Positions 49,944-61,853 are shown, counted from the first letter of the stretch. The stretch: 64,000 nucleotides of DNA from Proales similis (GCA_019059635.1 JAGVRJ010000011.1:1178001-1242000), one strand, 5' to 3'. A program made the numbers and translations. The notes: a model not told the origin generated them from the letters alone.

Positions 49944-52879
49944 TCAATTATCAAACGGCTGATGAATAAAATGGTGGATCGGCGCATCATCTTTCCCGGT
50001 TCCGCTCTCGACTAGTATTTTTGCGAGGCCTGAATCTGTCGCTCTTATTTTTTTAAACGAGATGAGAAGCGAAACAAGCGAGTGAGCGGTCCGGAACTTA
50101 CTTTGCTTATTCCATGCTTGAGCCTTGAATGCTTGTTGATTTTGCTGTGACTGCTGTCCTTCTGCAAGACACAAAATCGTTTGTTAGAATGATTGTGTCA
50201 GCGACGAGAAATGCGCAACTCACGTTGATTTCGAGTGAGGAAGGCGCCCATCTCACCGCCCTTCATCTGGATCATTCTCTCGGTCTGGTCCATCAGATTG
50301 GTTATCTTCTCCGACAGCTGAAGCGCCAGGGTCTGGAGTCGAGTGGGCTCGGTTCGATGCATGACCACTGTTTGACTTGGCTCGTCTAATGAGGCCATCA
50401 GCTCTTCGTTGATGATCATTTTGCTGATGATTCCGTAGACTTGACTTCGAGGCAGCTCAAACATTTGAGCCAGACTGTCGATGCTCATTGACTCGTAGAT
50501 GCTCGAGTAGCGGAACAAGTACGTGCGCAGGGTCTCCTCTTTCACCTTCTCCACAAGCATGGTCTTGACCTGCTCGGGCTGCGAGAGCAGATCCCACACT
50601 TTGGTGTTCATCTTTTCGTTTATCAAGTAGTCCACACAGCCGCGCCAGTCGGCGTTGCGCATCGACCGAGTGGCGGCCATCACGTGCTCTCTCATGTTGT
50701 CCGGCGGACCGATCACTGGAGCCCTCTCGCTCTGCTTGAGCTGGTACTGGAACTGACGGCTGATCTGACGCTTTTTGGTCTCAAAGTCGCGCGAGCTCAT
50801 GTAGGGCACTTCGATGAGCATTGCCGACACCAAATAGATGCACTCGATAAGCTCAAGGTTTATGTGCATATGGAAGGGCACAAGTCGCTGCTTTTCGCGC
50901 GCCTCTTGCTCCTTGGATTTCTCCACATTTCTCTGAGTGAGAATGGCCTGCGCAAGAAGCTCTTTCACACGATTGCCCGTTTGAATGTCGAGCAGGGCCG
51001 AGTGCGCCTCTCTGATGTTGCCCACACGGAACGCGCACAGGCCCACTTGCACCATCGTTCGGTTGTAGATGATTTGCAGCGGAATGTCGGCGTTCTCAAT
51101 GCTCTCCTGCAAGTGAGACATGAGGATGAGATCGCGCGCCTCAAACCAGCGGTCGTGAAGCGCGTTGTGGTAGATGTGATGCAGAATGGCCTTGGTCCTA
51201 AGCCGATCAGTCGAGTCGTTCATGTAAATGTACTTGCACAGCCTGTCGACAGTCTCCTTGGTGTTCTTGGCGTCGTCTCTGTCGTACTTGTAAAAGATGT
51301 TTTCCACCTTGCGCAAATAGATTCGACACAACTGCTGGGCGTTGCCTCTCTTCTCGATATAGTCGACGAGGCGGTCGATCAGAGCGGTCACCTTCGGCTC
51401 GTCCTTTAGCCGCTCAACATACTCGGTGCCGTGAGCGTCGCATTGCTGAAGAATTTTCACGTACTCCTCGAACAGACGATCGGCCACGGTGAGAGCGCAG
51501 CCTCTTATCTTGTACGGTCGAGTGCGGTCGCTCAAGTTCTCTTCGTCCTCGTTCAGGTTCTCGCTCAGCTCCATGCTTTCGTACTGATTCAATATGTCAA
51601 GCACCTCGTTCATCATTTTCAGACAGCTATTCCACAGGTCGTGACGCATGCAACGGTGAAGTCTTTGATTGTAGTCAAAATGCATGGCGATCTGATTGAA
51701 CAGTATTTTAAGGTCGATGGCGGGCCCGAGCTCGTGCTGCTTGGCAATGGATCGCAGCTCGCCCATCAACTCGATCTGCTCGCTTCGATCGAGGCCTTTG
51801 CGGCCGCGCATGGCGAACAGCTCGTTCTGCTTGGCGATCACCCTCTCGGCGTTTATCTCCTCGTCCTTGGCGAACAGCTTTGGCTTCTCCGCCACAGATG
51901 TCTGAACAGACTCCTCGTCCGACTCGACTCGGCCTCGTTCTCTTTTCTCGTCTTTGCGCTTCTTCTTCTCGTCTTTCTTCTTCTGGTCACGAGAGCCGGT
52001 CGCATCGCTCTTCAAGAACTTCTTCCAAATGTCCTCTTGATTCAAGTCGAAATCTTCGTCACTGCTGGTCTCGTCCTCGTCGCTCTCAGTCCATTCGCTT
52101 GATTCGTCTTCGTCTTCATTCAGCTTTTTGGCCTTTTTCGAGGTCTTGGTCTGAAAGGCCGGCTTGCCGCTCTCGCTCTCCTCGTCGCTGGACGCCTCCT
52201 CGCTGCTCTCCTCGTCCTTGTCCGACTCGCTCTCATCGTCGACCGCCACTTTCTCTTCCTCCGGGTAATTTTCCGGATTCGCCTTGTAGTCGGCAATCTC
52301 AGTCTCAAAGTCTTTGTTGTACTTTCTGATCCTCTGCCTCAGTCGGTTCAGCGAGGTTGTGTTGTTCTTGCTCGCAGACGAACGCCACTCACTGTCGGCC
52401 CACAGTTCATTCACATGCGTCTCCAGGTCGGCGATTGCACGAATGTACTGTTTAAAGTGGCCCTCCTTTTCGACCACTTTCTTGGCCTTCTCGTAGCTCT
52501 TGACCAAATCCTCGAAAACTAAACAGCGCGTCAGATGAGACTTGCTTCACACAAGAGGACAAGAGTTTGCTCACGTTGGTAAGAGCGAGCCACGTCGCGA
52601 ATCTTCTTCGAATTCTTCAGCTGCCTGACCAGAGCGTTTATCTCGTCGACGCGCTTGGCTCTCTCGGGCAGAACAACTCTTTGCTTGACCTCCTCTTCGT
52701 CCGAGAGGTACATCATTCTGAGAGAACGTTTGTTTAGCTCAGTCGAGTTAGAATGACCAAATGGACGTCTACTTGCTCATCGCCTTGGCTTTGTTCTGCT
52801 GCTGCTGCTGTTCGAACTGTTCATTTTCCGATTCAGACTCGCTCTCGGAGCTGCTCGATTGACCAAAGAATCGCGACAT
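49944..52879 (-). CDS. EIF3C: Eukaryotic translation initiation factor 3 subunit C
   Basis: Core PCI-domain subunit of eIF3, which binds the 40S ribosome and eIF1/eIF5 during translation initiation. Exons in transcript order: 52879..52773, 52717..52575, 52518..50224, 50161..50102, 50035..49944; the join gives 898 aa (human 913). The start MSRFFGQSSSSESESESE matches the acidic N-terminus of eIF3c. This is followed by the VRQLKNSKKIRDV segment and a long acidic Asp/Glu/Ser/Lys region. The PCI part is highly conserved: ALHDRWFEARDLILMSHLQ, YNRTMVQVGLCAFR, VPFHMHINLELIECIYLVSA, and MIINEELMASLDEPSQTVVM. The last two small exons (Gln-rich, then IHHFIHQPFDN) are less certain but in phase, and AATAAA follows 10 bases after the stop. 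A polyGln of five lies in exon 1. Confidence 0.93.
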
Positions 52880-53048
52880 CTTCTCAGCTTTTCCTTATCT
52901 AGAAGCAATTTAAAACGATTTGTTCCATCTCTTTTCGCCTATTTAACAACAAAATGAATTTGTTTTCAAATATCCAGCTGAATACTCGCAGTTGCTCAGC
53001 AGTTGAAGGAAAGAGAACGATAGAGAGACAGCCAGCCAGCCAGCCAGA

Positions 53049-53049
53049 G

Positions 53050-53080
<31 letters not shown>
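53049..53080. repeat. (GT)n(GA)n microsatellite
   Basis: A GT run that changes into a GA run, about 32 bases, roughly 170 bases 5' of the eIF3c start on the transcribed strand. Confidence 0.85.
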
Positions 53081-53081
<1 letters not shown>

Positions 53082-53362
53082 CACAACTTATTCGAACATC
53101 ACCAACACGTTTATAGAAGCGATTGAATGAGGCTGGCGCATGGCTCGCATCAGAGAAAAATCAACTTAAATTCAAATGCAAAAATAATTGTCCGGATTTG
53201 AAAGCGACGAGCTTGGCAAATTAGGCGACTTTGGACACTAGGAGACTTTCGACGTCTAGCTCGAAATCTTCAATCGGAAGGATTCAAATGTCGATGAGTG
53301 TCTGATGAGCCATTTTTCTAACCCTGTCAACTGAACTGAAGAGGAGCAAGGTTCAAGCTTTC

Positions 53363-53368
53363 TTTATT
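53363..53368 (-). terminator. PolyA signal of the AKR-like gene
   Basis: Minus-strand AATAAA 26 bases past the stop codon at 53395. Confidence 0.6.
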
Positions 53369-53394
53369 ATTTAGGTGCTCAAACTGAGTGAAAT

Positions 53395-54961
53395 TTAGCT
53401 TCGAGTGGTTGTCTCTTCACGGCCGCTCTGCGCGCCCTGTTGCGTTGCTTGTTGCATTCCTCCTCCAAACGATGCTTTCTCCATGTGAATGCTCTCGTGC
53501 CAGTTTCGTTTCGAGTGCGAGCACGGGTTCTGATCGTCGAATGTCAACTGCCTGGTGAGAACTGCCAACTGCTCAAAGCTCAAGTCTTGGCGCGAGTCGA
53601 CTTCAATATGGCCGACAATTGAGGCCAGGTGCGGAAAGTAGGGATACACCAGACGTGTGCGCGAACAAGACTCGAGCTCGCACATCTCGTCTTGGCTAAG
53701 CAGCACATCGTCGTTCAGCAGTCTCATGTGCTGCTCGAGCTCGTCCACACTGCTGACGCCGATCACCACCGAGGTGGTGAATCCTCGCTGCAGGGTCCAG
53801 AGCAAAGCCACTTGCGAAACACTCAAATCTAAAATTCAATGTAAATTTGACGAGTCACAATTCAACATGAAAACGCGGATTGTACTTCGATTTTTGGCGA
53901 TCTTCTGACAGGTCTGGTAGATCTCTTTGAAATTGGTGTTCTCACAAATGTCCTTGAACGACTGAGCCATTGAGATTAGTTTCGGGTGCGATCCGGAGGC
54001 TGCCTGGATACGCGACACGCGTTCTGGATGCTCACAGTCCGGGTCGAAATGGTCGCTCAAGAAGCCGCTGTTTGAGGCGTCTATTAGCCCTTGACAGCAC
54101 ACGACTGGTTGACCACACTTACTATTTCAGGGGCGAGTAGGCAATGAAGCCGACACGCTCGCTGCGACAGACGTCTGCTACCTCAAGCTCACAGCCGCGT
54201 GTCAAAAGGTTGAATTCGCCTTCGTAGCAGACACACTTGTGCATGTCAAGGTTTCTTCAGATTGAGATTTAGATTTTGGCCGAATTTTTGTAACGCGCAA
54301 ATAGGCGTTCAACTCACTTGGACGCATCGATTAGCTTCTGAAGCTGCCAGCCTTTGAGGTCGCAAGCTCCAAAGTAGCGAACCTTGTCCATCTGGATCAG
54401 GTCGTTCAAGTTGCGAACTGTCGCGTGCACAGATGCGCAACAATCCCAGCCGTCGATCATAAGCAAGTCGATGTAGCTGGTCTGCAGCCGCTCAAGCGAT
54501 GCCTGCACCGAGTTGAATATGTTGTTGCGCGACAGGCCACACCCGTTGATGTTGTCCGAGTTCAAGGGCATGCGCATCTTGGTGATGATCACCACGTTCT
54601 CTCGCTTCTGTTTCTTCAGCCAGTTGCCAATGATGCGCTCAGTCTGGCCTGCGGTCGAGCCGAACCAGGGAAAGAAATTGGCCGTGTCAATGCAGTTGCC
54701 GCCAAGTTCGACGAATCGGTCCAGTATCTTGTGCGCTTCGCTTTCCTTCAGTTGTCCTGGACGCTCGCCCATTTTGGAGTCAATCTCGCCAAAGTTCATT
54801 GTGCCCAGACAAACGCGGCTGATTTTTAGGCCCGTTTTGCCCAGCAAGCAGTGAGTGTTGGGTCTAACGAGCTGATTCAGCATTTGAATGGTCTGATCTT
54901 GTTGTCCCTGCTGCTCTGAGCCTTTTCCGGACTGGACCGTCTCTTGTTTTCTTCCTTTCAT
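53395..54961 (-). CDS. Aldo-keto reductase-like protein with altered catalytic tetrad
   Basis: Exons 54961..54318, 54254..54123, 54067..53886 and 53828..53395 join in phase to 463 aa. The fold of the NADPH-dependent aldo-keto reductases is clear: GLKISRVCLGTMNFG, GGNCIDTANFF, ENVVIITKMR, TSYIDLLMIDGWD, FGACDLKGWQLQKLI, GFIAYSPLKYGFLS, and VSQVALLWTLQRGFTTSVVI followed by SSVDELEQHM. It is closest to the YajO/Tas/Kv-beta-type branch. Asp92 and Lys128 of the tetrad are present, but the Tyr position holds Phe97 and the His position holds Asp170. It may therefore be a pseudoenzyme or have a changed reaction. It is longer than typical AKRs (about 320-350 aa) because of a leader of about 30 residues and a C-terminal extension rich in Gln/Ser. 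Divergent from the KIAA2013 gene (574 bp between starts). Confidence 0.85.
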
Positions 54962-55535
54962 TTCTCTTCGATAAATTACTTTATTTCCGTGTTGATTTTA
55001 ACACGGTAAATCGTCGCCCTTTTATACTTGTGAACCCCACCTTGAGATTGAAACTGCACCCATCGACTTGAAAAAGTCTAACCAGTCAAAAATAGAAAGC
55101 TGACGGATGATGAGCTTAAGTTTATGGATCATTGATGCACTCATAAATAGCCATCTGCTTTTAGTTTGAATGTCAATGTCTAAATTTAGCACTAGGGAGC
55201 TTGAGGTGCGCAGAGATTTAAATTTAACTCCAAAATGGCTTCGCTTGGGATTGAGAAGGCATAAATAGCCGAGGAGCAAGCCTGACTTGTAATCCACCTT
55301 AAGTTTGAAGGTCAGCTGCCAGAGACTTTTGTCGATTAAAAAGGTGTGCCCAAGTGAGAATTTGCTTCTGCTCAATTGTCAAGTTTTTTTTGTACTCGCC
55401 TGTGCGCATACGTGATACGTCAGTTGATTTAAAGAGGCGTTCGATTTGGCGGATCGTTGAAGCATATAAACTAGGCGCTTTTCTGCTCGTTGGAAACGAA
55501 ATGCTTGACCAGCTTCTGGCAGCTGCTAAAGAGTA
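54962..55535. other. Divergent promoter region (AKR-like / KIAA2013)
   Basis: 574 bp between two divergent start codons. A 117-codon minus-strand open frame at 55022-55375 has no homology and A/T-rich codons, so I treat it as noncoding. Both promoters should be here. Confidence 0.5.
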
Positions 55536-57967
55536 ATGGGATTATTGCGTCATTCCAGACTATGTTTAAAACTCAGACAATGGGAACGATCCAGGTGAGT
55601 GCTGACATGTACTTGGCTCGTCGAGTTTTGCACACTTTCAACCCTTCTCTGCTGATCGTGTCGCTTCGATTACTCAATCCTTCGTGTTTTAAGAATCGAA
55701 TTAAACTGTTCGAAAGACATTACGGTGTACATTTAAGGACCTTGGGAAGGTTTGAGCAATCGCTTTTCATTTTTGCTATTTTATTTTGCTTCCGACGCTC
55801 TATTTCGGTATTAATTGTATACACCCATTGGTTTAAGATCGCGTCGACTCAAGCTCGTCTTTTACGCCCTGTCCTTGTTTGTATTGTTTTTGATCTACCG
55901 GTCGCTCTCTTCGGCTGGTCATTCAAGTTTCTACACGGGTACGCTCAAGACAATGTTGGCTGATTGCATCGCTCGAACTTGATCTGAAAATTCTAGGCGA
56001 ACTTGAAACCTGCTACCAAAATGTGGTCAAGAAACACTCTCAAGGCATCAATCAGAAGAACATAATCATCTCAGAGCGATTGCCTACTGGCAGTGATCAA
56101 CTCCACATTTCCTCATCGACTTATTACCTGCCGTTCACGGGCAACGGTCATATCGGACTGAGCCTTGACAGCGACAATGGACTGTTTGCCATCCGACACA
56201 ACAAACTCGGTGTGGCGCTGCAGTTCAATCCTCTGGTTCATGTCTACATGGACAACCTGAAGCGACGACAATTCTTCCTCCTCGACCTCAAGTCCGGCCT
56301 GGTGAGCAAAGTTCAATGCTACCAGACCAGACACGAATGCATCACAGTAACCAACACAATTTACGCCCATCGAACCCGTCCGTCTCTCTTGATCGAAGAG
56401 ATAACCTTGAACAATCCGACGAAAGAAGCGGTCACTTTGGAGCTAATTCAGACCGGCGTCAAGCATTGGAACCAGAGCCACGAAAGTGTCGAAAAGTAAA
56501 CAAAGTTGGGCAGAGCGTTGCGTTCGTCTTTTTTAAAAATTGCCAAGCTTCAATGGACAAGACTTTTCAATAACGCGCGGCACCATCGACGTGATGATCG
56601 ACGGCAAATTGAAGCACCTCTGCCTGGCGATCGGAACCACCAAAATGGCCAGCCAGCTTCCTCTTAAAGAGCACGAGTAAGTCGGCGTTCGATTGTGGCT
56701 TGTGCGCTTTTGGCCAAATTTCCCAATTTTGCAGACTCAACTCCAACTACTACAGCATAAGCAGCGTTCAAATCTCTCGAAGTTTGCTGAGCGGAAAATT
56801 AGAAAATTTGGAAGCAGTTCTTCATGAGCTGCATCAACAAGCCGTGCAAGTAAGTAGGAGCTGGGCGCAAGTTGATTGCTAATCGACGATGCAATAATTG
56901 TGCCAAATCAAAGGAGCTGAAGGAGATTTCATCTTTGAACATGATAAAACTAAAAGAGCAACATTCCAACGAATGGCAAAAGGTGAGCATTTGATTGGCC
57001 ACGACAAGTGCGGTTTTGTTTAAAGTTTGACCTTGATCAGTCGTGGCAAAGCGGATTCGAGATAAGCAATTCATTGGCCACCGGTGCAATCAACGGAGAC
57101 CGCATCAACACAACCATCTACTACATGCTTTCGCACAGCGAGGCGATCGGTCAAAATCAAGTTGTGAACATGAGCTCGATTCTTGTGCACGATTTACACC
57201 GCTGCTACGAGGGCTTCAGCACTCTGCACGCCAACAAGCTGTGGACAGAGCCCGGCGACGAACTCGAACTGGCCAATCTAACGCAGCTTTGGAGACTGAC
57301 CCTTGAACGGTTCGGCTGCAAGTCGCTCATTCAGCTCGGACCAGAAGGACTCGTTCAAGCGATGGTGCTGAGTCTGGGCGCTCTGAAATTCAGTGACCAC
57401 CATCTGGACCTCAATCTGAATCCGCGCCAGATTCACCGAGACTACACTTTTCGCCGCGTCAACTTCCGAAATTTGTCTTACGTCTCAATCGAGCTGCTTG
57501 TCGACGAAGAGAATCATGCGAATATCTACGTGACGCTCGATGAGTTAATTCAAGCGGACAAGCTGTTGTACGCGTGCGATGCCGGCTGCATAGACCCGGC
57601 CGTTCGACTTGAGCCAAATCACCGAGTCAAGTTCCCGGTCAAACTGACCAACCCGCCCAGCTCTATTCTTTACTTGGCGTCTGAGAAGCAGCATTTGAAC
57701 GATCTAAAGCACGCTCTGCATGTGGAAGAAGTTGATATCGCTCCTGCGCAAGACGTCAACTCAATCGCAGTGCACAAGCACGGACACCATTACGCCGGAC
57801 TGGCTACTCTATTCTGGGCGCTGTTCATCGTCCTGATCGTCGTTTTCCACCTATTCCTCTTCAAACTCATTTATCGAGAGTGTCTCCAGTCACAAGAGTA
57901 TGAAGAGGACGAGTATGAGAGCAAGCGTCGCAATCACAACAGGCACCGTCTGGCCAGAACAATTTAG
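55536..57967 (+). CDS. KIAA2013: KIAA2013 orthologue, single-pass ER-type membrane protein
   Basis: Seven exons 55536..55594, 55838..55938, 55997..56495, 56548..56676, 56735..56849, 56914..56982, 57041..57967 give 632 aa (human 634). After a basic start (MGLLRHSRLCLK) comes a hydrophobic helix (KLVFYALSLFVLFLIY), a long luminal domain, and a C-terminal TM ending HLFLFKLIYRECL with a short acidic/basic tail. Blocks shared with human KIAA2013: TTIYYMLS, HANKLW, LTQLWRLTLERFGCKSLI, GLVQAMVLSLGALKFSDHHL, ACDAGCIDPAV, and ILYLASEKQHLNDLKHALH. The family has no established function. AATAAA is at 58022. The first exon (59 bp) and the 243-bp first intron are my best phase-consistent choice; the rest is firm. 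Confidence 0.88.
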
Positions 57968-58021
57968 CTCCTGATGTCTCCACCGCTTCCGTTCTCTTCT
58001 AGCATTCAATCTTAAGTTCAT

Positions 58022-58027
58022 AATAAA
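58022..58027 (+). terminator. PolyA signal of KIAA2013
   Basis: AATAAA 54 bases after the stop codon. The polyA signal of the convergent PLAC8-like gene lies only 95 bases further. Confidence 0.7.
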
Positions 58028-58121
58028 GTGGCCGAACAATTCAACTTTGGTCTCTCTCGGTCTCCGAGTTCGGGTCTAGCTCTAGATGGCCTCTTAGTAG
58101 CAGCTCTTGGGTCTCGTAGGC

Positions 58122-58127
58122 TTTATT
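58122..58127 (-). terminator. PolyA signal of the PLAC8-family gene
   Basis: Minus-strand AATAAA 18 bases past the stop at 58146. Confidence 0.65.
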
Positions 58128-58145
58128 GAAACAACAAGAACTTGT

Positions 58146-58664
58146 TCAAATGTTCCTCAGTCTCAGCTCGTGTGACATCTGAATGGTGCTGCAGACCGGA
58201 CAGAAGATCGATTGCCAGCAGTCAGTCAGTATTGAGCCCTTTTGATAAATCTCTAATAGAGAGCAACTTGGGCTACTTGAGTTGAAAAGCAGTGGCAAAC
58301 CTGGATCCTCAGGAGACTTCGAATTTTCGTTCTCAAAGTAACCAAAGAGACAGGCAAGCAGAGAACGGTCCACAGCGACTCGTTGGTTCGTTGTCCGAGT
58401 TCAGCTTTGCGCAAATCTATTTGAGAGCGAAATGACGTGAATCAATCATGAACACCAACCGTAGTAACAAGGCAAGCACACGGAGGCATACAGACAGTCA
58501 GCGTCGCCCAGTTTAAAGTCAAAGAGGCCTTCAAGCCAGTTGCCTTCAAACTTCCAGAGGTCAGCTTTGTTTTCGGGTAGTTCGAATATGACGCGTTTGC
58601 GCTTGGAGCCCTTGTTTGTCTTTAAATCGTAGTTTCTGATCGCTTTAGATCCAAACAAATCCAT
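58146..58664 (-). CDS. PLAC8/cornifelin-family Cys-rich protein
   Basis: Three exons in transcript order, 58664..58460, 58404..58301, 58238..58146, join in phase to 133 aa, normal for the family. PLAC8 features: NWLEGLFDFKLGDADCLYAS, the CLPCYY cysteine box, an internal hydrophobic stretch, LRTKIRSLLRI followed by GSILTDC, and the C-terminal FCPVCSTIQMSHELR motif. PLAC8 proteins are small, membrane-associated or cytosolic and act in diverse ways (cell size, ion handling, differentiation). No specific role can be given. A competing reading frame through the middle exon would be open but lacks the family LRTKI motif, so I rejected it. Confidence 0.82.
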
Positions 58665-59017
58665 CGGCTCTAGCGCACAATTCAGCAGCCTCTTGCAGTT
58701 GCTCGTCGAGAAATGTTGCAGAAGTTTGCAGGCTCTCTAAGACTCTGATTGCGCAAATTAATCAAGCAATTAGATTTAAAGTGCCGTTTGTTTGTTTTTG
58801 TTGGTGCTTTTATTTTCGAGAAGCCAAAAAAAAAGAGAAAGAAAGAAAAAGAAATGTGTTGTTTGAATTTAGGCAAAATCGATGCGGAGGAGGAGAGCGG
58901 CAACGAGCGACATAGCTGCTCTCTGAACAGAGAGAAATATTCACCTTTTCTGCTTGAGTCTGTCGTTTTGATTGGCAGAGTGCGACAGAGAGAATTTATT
59001 TTACAATCACCGAGTGT
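58665..59017. other. Gap between PLAC8-like and CUL4
   Basis: 353 bases holding the PLAC8-like promoter and CUL4 3' UTR, with minus-strand AATAAA at 58995-59000, 18 bases past the CUL4 stop. Nothing else seen. Confidence 0.6.
58995..59000 (-). terminator. PolyA signal of CUL4
   Basis: Minus-strand AATAAA (TTTATT on the given strand) just past the CUL4 stop. Confidence 0.6.
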
Positions 59018-61853
59018 TTAGGCCAAATAGTTGTACTGGTTTTGGTTGTGCTCATCGCGAGCCAGATAGTCTCGGTCGATTAAGCTTTCGATTCGCTTTT
59101 TTATGTCAGCCGGCTGGAAGAAAGTGACGCTGAATTGAGACGCTCGACTCTTCAACTAGAACTCAACGCTACCTTGATTGGGAACTTGAGCTGGGCCACC
59201 ACCTCTGACACGAGCTGGTTGTGCAGCAAGCTTTTCCTCATCTTCATCACACGCACGATGGCAGCGTCCACTTGGTATTGGCGATCTTGGAAGACTTTCT
59301 CGTTCGTCGACTGGTTTTCCTCTTGCTGCAAATGCGCTAGAAACTTGAATGACTCATCTGGAAAACTGCAACCAAGACTTACCGTCTCCTTCATTTGTAC
59401 TTGGTTTATGCGGATTCGATAGAGCTTGTGCTTGAACTCTTTGTTGAATGTGAACGTGTCCTCTGCGTGTATGTCGACGCCTTTTGAGCTCTTGTGCAAT
59501 ATGGGCACTTTGCCACAAGCAAGCGACTGAAGAGTGCGATGGAGATCATTTTCATCTTAAAGAATGTCGCCGATCGTCTAGACTGGGCCGCGCACAACAG
59601 GCAAGCTTCATTCAGCTCCTACCGATCTTGATCGCCTCGGCAATGTCCTCGTAGGCCACATCGTCTTTCTCGTTAAACAACAGCAGCACCAGAGTTTGAA
59701 ACAACGAAAGCTGAAATTCTTTCACGTTCTAAAGTGTGTGTTTGTGTGTGTGTTTAACACCAGCGCAAATGCAACGACCGCAAGCAGCAAGCAAACTTAC
59801 GCCCGGGCCTATGTGGCCCTTGACAATACAATGTCCCAGCAGTGGCTGCCAATGCAAATTGCGGCCAGAATATTTTTTCTTATAAAATTGCGCGAATTTC
59901 TCTTGCAGACTGGACATCTAGTCGCATTGTGTTGAATGATTGCGATTAGAAAAAGGCTCAAGCAGAATCGACTTACCTCTGCGGGCAGAACAACGTTCGA
60001 AGGCGGATAAGTTGGCCAATGGGTCAGAGTGAGGACGTTGACGTAGATGCTAATCGCTGGCTTTTCTTGCAAATGCTACACAAAGGCCTGATTCGATTCA
60101 AAGTCGCGTTCGCACCATTGAGCACTCACCTGGTCGAATGCGGCCATTATGTCTTTGGACAGCTCAATGTCCTTGAACATTCCCTCCAGCTTCATGGTGA
60201 ACACACCGCCACACTCTTGCTTGAGCTTAGAAAGCATGTTTTTCTCTGCGTCGACCGATGCGCTCTTGCCGACCAGCAGGCGCTTGGCCAAGTCTTTTTT
60301 GTAAAACGCCTCGAAGACGTCCTTGCCGTGAATGAAGCGGAACAAGACCATGATTTTGTCGAGAATGCGATCAAGCTCTTCTTCGGTGGCCTCTTTGTTT
60401 CCGGCTCGAAGCTTGTTGTCTATGAACTTGGCAATGAGCTCAGCGGGCTTGTTCGGACGCTGATTGATAAAGTGCTCGAACGAATCCTTGAGCGCGTGAA
60501 CGAACTTTTCATTGTTATTCCAACAGTCGAGGGTCTTGTCAAGCTTTTGCTTGAACTCGAGCAGCTCCTGCACCATTTCGCCGTCCTTCTCTGGATTGAT
60601 GACTATCTCTCTGCCGCGCTTTTTTATGTATTGACTGAATGCCACCTTGAGCTGGTCGGTTCCATCTGGCACGCGCGAGAACAGATCGAACAGCAGCTTG
60701 AGATCATCGATTCTGTTCAAGTCGAGCATTTGGTCGATGCCTTTTTGCAATATTGAATTGGTGTGCTTCTCAATCAGGTGATTCTCCAGCACGACAATCA
60801 ACGCGCCTTTCGTAGACGCGTGAAGGTAGTGCATGAGGCGAGTTTCCTCTTCTCTGAATCGCTTTTCCACATGCTTCAGGTATTCTGGCACTTCAAGAGT
60901 TTGCAGGAGCGCTTCTCCTTCAGCTGAGTAGAGCTGCTCGCTCGCTTTAATGAACTCTGCTTCGAACAGTGTTTTGTACATCTTCAGTTCGGAATGGTGT
61001 CAAATTTAAAGTGCGAAAGAAGCAATCAAGAAAGGCGCCAACTACTTGCAGCTTGTAGAGCATCGACAATAGATTCTTAATCAAACTGCGGTCAATTAGC
61101 TCGCCGGACCGCTCACGTTCAATCAATTGAAGCAGGCCATTTATGCATCTGGTTTGCACGACCGCGTTCTGCATTATATTGGCCTTGAACAGCTCAAGGC
61201 TGAGATCCCAAATAGAAGAAATGAGCGGATTGTTGAGGATGTAGCCGCGGTCAAGCGGCAAGAATATCTGACAGATCATGATCATCTGGGAGCAGTGGTT
61301 CTTCCAGTGGTTGCTTAGCTGCTTCAGATAGAGCTCGTAGTTCTCAATAGGCTCGATCAAGTTGGGCAGCTCTTGCTTTATGTGCTTCTCGCACAAGTTT
61401 CTAAGCGACTGATACACTTCGGCCTCTTTTTTCTCCGCGCACAGGTTCTCCACGCTTCGGTAGAGAATTTCCAGACTGGTCGAGACTGGGCGACGTTCGT
61501 TTATGGCCTTCACGGCTTCTTCCAAATATGGCCACAGGCGTTCAAAAACACTTTGCGCGTTCAAGTTTGGCCGATCTTGATTCAGCGCCGACATGATTAA
61601 ACAGAAATCAGAGAGAATAAGGTCAGTAAGTAGCTTAACCTTTCAGGTTTTTTATCGAGATTTTCTTGGCCGTTTGTCCGCTTGGAGAAGAGCTGGTCAG
61701 ATTGAGTGTGGTGCTTCGGATCACTCGACTGCAGCCACTGTCGGCTCCTATTCAAATGGCGATTAGCTCTACCTGCCTCGAGGCCAACTGGCTGCAACAG
61801 AACTTACGCGAGCCCATCGACAGCTTGCTCGCATTCTGATTCAAATCGGTCAT
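59018..61853 (-). CDS. CUL4: Cullin-4, scaffold of CRL4 ubiquitin ligases
   Basis: Scaffold that binds DDB1 through its N-terminus and RBX1 through its C-terminus to form CRL4 E3 ligases acting in replication licensing, DNA repair and chromatin. Ten exons in transcript order: 61853..61808, 61747..61640, 61575..61046, 60981..60130, 60075..59977, 59917..59801, 59728..59623, 59555..59383, 59325..59173, 59113..59018. They give 759 aa, the same length as human CUL4A. Strong CUL4 blocks: KKISIKNLK then [42 protein letters not shown], and [20 protein letters not shown]. The neddylation region [19 protein letters not shown] has the acceptor Lys in VMKMRK, and the end is NQYNYLA. An ATG at 61594 is not the true start: exon 3 is preceded by two more in-phase exons that complete the KKxxIKN box. 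The frame is also open further 5' of the chosen ATG (KRQRLASEE, NLS-like). Confidence 0.95.

Larger units (their letters stand above)
52880..53394. other. Intergenic between eIF3c and the AKR gene
   Basis: About 0.5 kb with the eIF3c promoter, a GT/GA simple repeat at 53049-53080 and the minus-strand AATAAA of the AKR-like gene (TTTATT at 53363-53368). No gene seen. Confidence 0.6.

Noticed and set aside
53836-54102. Longer AKR exon 3 beginning MCCQGLIDAS
   Set aside because: The acceptor near 54098 does not match the phase of the upstream donor. Using the acceptor at 54068-54069 gives SPLKYGFLS, as expected for AKRs.
55022-55375. 117-codon minus-strand frame between AKR-like and KIAA2013 genes
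   Set aside because: Low-complexity A/T-rich codons, no homology, and it lies in a divergent promoter region.
58253-58373. Alternative frame through the PLAC8-like middle exon (SLLACLFGYFENENSK)
   Set aside because: The other frame gives the family motif LRTKIRSLLRI followed by GSILTDC and proper splice phases.
61046-61594. ATG at 61594 as the cullin-4 start
   Set aside because: It sits inside the intron upstream of exon 3. Two further in-phase exons (61747..61640 and 61853..61808) supply the conserved KKISIKNLK block that joins directly to DRPNL.
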